Source of the DNA: Arbacia lixula
Lineage: Eukaryota > Echinodermata > Echinoidea > Arbacioida > Arbaciidae
DNA length: 64,000 nucleotides
Reading direction: 5' to 3'
NCBI GenBank assembly: GCA_963669155.1
Contig: OZ022588.1
Location: 10,800,067-10,864,066 of the forward strand
Below, in pieces: positions 61,890 through 64,000 of this stretch. Positions within the stretch are counted from its first letter, which is position 1; every line of letters starts with the position of its first letter. A model generated the notes under the pieces. The model did no database searches. It was not told where the DNA came from and saw only the letters and a list, made by a program, of their open reading frames with translations. The translations under genes and the position numbers were made by a program.

Positions 61890-63547
61890 CTGGTCAAATC
61901 AACATAGACATTCAAATGGAGTTGATAGAGCAACATGTAATAGAATACACCACAGGCTAGTTGGATACATACCCATTTTTTTTTTTGTTTCCCCAAAAAG
62001 CCCTTTCACCAAAATCTAGCCATACCCATTTTTTTTTTTGTTACCCCAGAAAGCCCTAAAATCTAGCCATACCCATTTTTATTGCTTGTAATATGCAAAA
62101 TAAGTGTGAACATGGGTACTACTAGAACATTACAGTTTGCCAATACTTAAAATTTTTCTTTGCGTATGATCTACAGGGATTTTCAGATACTGGACAAAAA
62201 AACGTACCCCGTCACATAACCAAGTAGAATTATTCAAGCACGAGCATGTTACTAACTCCTCATTTAATGTCTTTTTATTCTTTATTGAACTTACAAAAAG
62301 TGTTCATGTATATTACAGAATGCAGTGGAATGAAATCTTTCATAAAGATAGCCATAATGAAAATTGTACGCTATAGTGTATGATTATGCCCAGCTACAGA
62401 TTCTTAATATTTTGTTCTTTATTCTTGTTTCTTTATATTGTGTATACTATCAGACATACATTTGAAAATACACTTTGTTAAAAAAAAAACTCCTGATTTA
62501 TAACACAAATATCAGGTCTCCTAGGATATGCCAGTTGGATAATGATGCAAGACGTACAAGTCTGTTTTCAATCTTTTCACGCATGCACTCAGCCCTGTAC
62601 TGAATAATATGGCATGACTGCCATCACAAACTATGGCAAAACATACCATTTTGGATTTTAGTAGAAATGTCACTTATATACATTGTGATTTTAATTAATA
62701 CAAAATAAACTTGACTTATAGGACATGGCTACAAAGTTTTCAGAAGTGTTGGGCTTCATCAATCTGCATATTTGAGTAATTATTCAACATACCCGGAGAA
62801 TAGTGAGTTTCTTGGCAGTCCTCATGACTTTTGTGTTGGAACTGCGAGGTGGAGTAGGGGCGATGTCGCCAAAGTCCAACTGTCTCTTCACCTTCTTCAT
62901 GGTTACATTCCCCTTCTTCAATATCTTTGGTCTATGAATAGAAAGGGAGTCAACACATGATCAACAATTAACCCTTGCTCACAGTAAGATTTTCAGGCTC
63001 CTTGAAGCCTGGTCTAGCTAGAATGTAAAAAAATTTGTCATGGAAAAGCAGTAACAAAACAGGTGTGAATGAATTGCGGCATTCAAGGAATTTGAAAATT
63101 ATTCATAGTCTATTGTGGTTTATTGTCCGTACTGCAGATTAAGCGTGAGTTGCGCTGCTCAGAATCTGAGTAGAGAAAAGCCAGTCCGCTAATGCGCTGG
63201 CTCATCTTTTAATTAAGAAAATGTTAACTCTTATAATGACCAACAAAATGCTGCTCTCTTTAATTTGGGTATGTTTTTTTGTGTGTAAAATTGTGACAAT
63301 CAATGGCACATGCAGAGTGAAAATTGTGTTGAGAATTGTGAAGTGGTCTACCAAACATTCATAACAATTCTAAGACTTACTTTGGGATGGACTCTGAAGC
63401 AGGAGGGATCTTGGCGATATCGAAGTAGACATACTGAGGCTTGGTTCCCTTGGCAACCGGTGTCTGTCTTGACCTTGGGGAGGGCTTGACAGTTGAGGCT
63501 GCCGGAGACCCCTTGGCTGCAGCGGTCGCACTGCGGGTTTGCCTTGT
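61662..63547 (-). CDS. unrecognised basic protein, C-terminal three exons (5' end outside window)
   Basis: Three minus-strand exons, 63381-63547, 62793-62931 and 61662-61889, join in phase with GT-AG borders and give 177 residues plus a TAA stop. The peptide is rich in Lys, Arg, Pro, Ser and Thr with several SP/TP pairs (KGSP, KPSP, IAPTPP, RSPVK, KTSPK). More structured stretches are GTKPQYVYFDIAKIPP, VKRQLDFGDI, ELQDRLDDIND and ITVARLAKQLKSQLRED. It ends GKVKFAAY. I do not recognise the family. The composition suggests a nuclear or microtubule-associated, cell-cycle-phosphorylated protein, which is inference only. It runs convergent to PSMB7. Upstream exons must lie beyond 64000. Confidence 0.75.
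61890..62792 (-). other. last intron of the unrecognised gene
   Basis: Holds a two-copy tandem repeat (about 61962-62078) of CCATACCCATTTTT with T runs and AAAGCCCT. The rest is AT-rich. Confidence 0.65.
62793..62931 (-). CDS. unrecognised basic protein: penultimate exon
   Basis: Acceptor TATTCATAG, donor CTCCGG|GTATGT. Codes PKILKKGNVTMKKVKRQLDF and IAPTPPRSSNTKVMRTAKKL. Confidence 0.75.
62990..63190. repeat. dispersed repeat family P, copy 3
   Basis: CCTGGTCTAGCTAGAATGTA, GTCATGGAAAAGCAGTAACA and TTATTCATAGTCTATTGTGG align with the copies at 16890 and 38203. Confidence 0.65.
63381..63547 (-). CDS. unrecognised basic protein: third-from-last exon
   Basis: Acceptor GTGTTTGCAG, donor CCCAAA|GTAAGT. 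Codes 55 residues, including SPAASTVKPSPRSRQTPVAK and PQYVYFDIAKIPPASESIP. Confidence 0.75.
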
Positions 63548-64000
63548 CTGCAAACACCGTTGAGAGGAAAGGAAGGAAAATGTTGATCAGGAGCTTAAAG
63601 CAATTTATCCATATCATTTTTTACTCTGGTTTATTAACTGCCATATGCTGACTTTTCAGTTCTTAATTTTTTCCTATCTTGCAGCGGTTTGAGGTGACTT
63701 TTGCAAAACAAAATTTATGACATCAGGCGTGAAAAGTAGCTGCCCAAAATCAAGTGTTGATACCCCCCTCTCCTGGAAATATGAATTACTCATACATGTA
63801 CATACAGTGCTGGGAATATGCAATATTTATGATATACAATAGAAACACAATTGGCGACTTTCATTAACCAATCTCTTGTTGCAGGGTTGTAGGGGCATGC
63901 TATGTTACACAGACATTGCCATGGAAGCCCCTAGAACAATGCCCATTGCAGCAACAAATATGTAGCACACACATTGATTCCATCATTATTCCAACATTAG
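63548..64000. other. intron upstream of the third-from-last exon
   Basis: AT-rich sequence to the window edge. No exon or repeat recognised. Confidence 0.6.

Noticed and set aside
1-64000. tRNA, rRNA, snRNA or bacterial defence or operon systems
   Set aside because: I looked for cloverleaf-type, rRNA-like and clustered prokaryotic ORF signals and saw none. Gene structure is plainly eukaryotic.

Overview
This window looks like nuclear DNA of a marine invertebrate deuterostome. The guess is an echinoderm, most likely sea-urchin-like. It rests on many short, phase-consistent GT-AG exons in AT-rich introns, dense foldback/MITE-like repeats (one family carries TTGCATAAAACTTACCAT ends), long GA/CT microsatellites, and animal-type KIF14 and PSMB7 proteins. 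The species call is inference; the protein assignments come from exons I translated by hand. I saw no bacterial or viral genes.

Layout. 1-6498: no supported gene, only repeats and a GC-rich island at about 2790-3930. 6810-53400, minus strand: a complete KIF14-type mitotic kinesin gene with a non-coding first exon and 25 coding exons that join in frame into 1453 residues. They encode a basic N-terminus, motor (about 131-515), FHA domain (about 601-690), coiled coils and a long C-terminal region. Intron 24 alone is 18.5 kb and holds most of the window's repeats. Intron 1 holds a nearly intact RTE/BovB-like LINE on the opposite strand. 53465-57753, plus strand: a complete seven-exon PSMB7 gene (proteasome beta2, 273 residues). 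It is divergent from KIF14, and the two first exons lie less than 200 bp apart. 57754-61661: PSMB7 3' UTR and spacer. 61662-63547, minus strand: the last three exons of a gene for a basic protein I do not recognise, whose 5' end is beyond the window.

The two recognised genes do different jobs (cytokinesis motor; trypsin-like proteasome subunit) but appear to share a compact promoter with CCAAT and E2F-like motifs.

The most unusual local structure is in KIF14 intron 9. The 3' half of exon 9, with its splice donor, has been amplified with adjoining intron into five extra 155-bp tandem copies. Other notable items are two copies of a roughly 360-bp near-perfect palindrome, several terminal-inverted-repeat families, a 0.8-kb element with C/G-rich inverted ends, and several tandem arrays.
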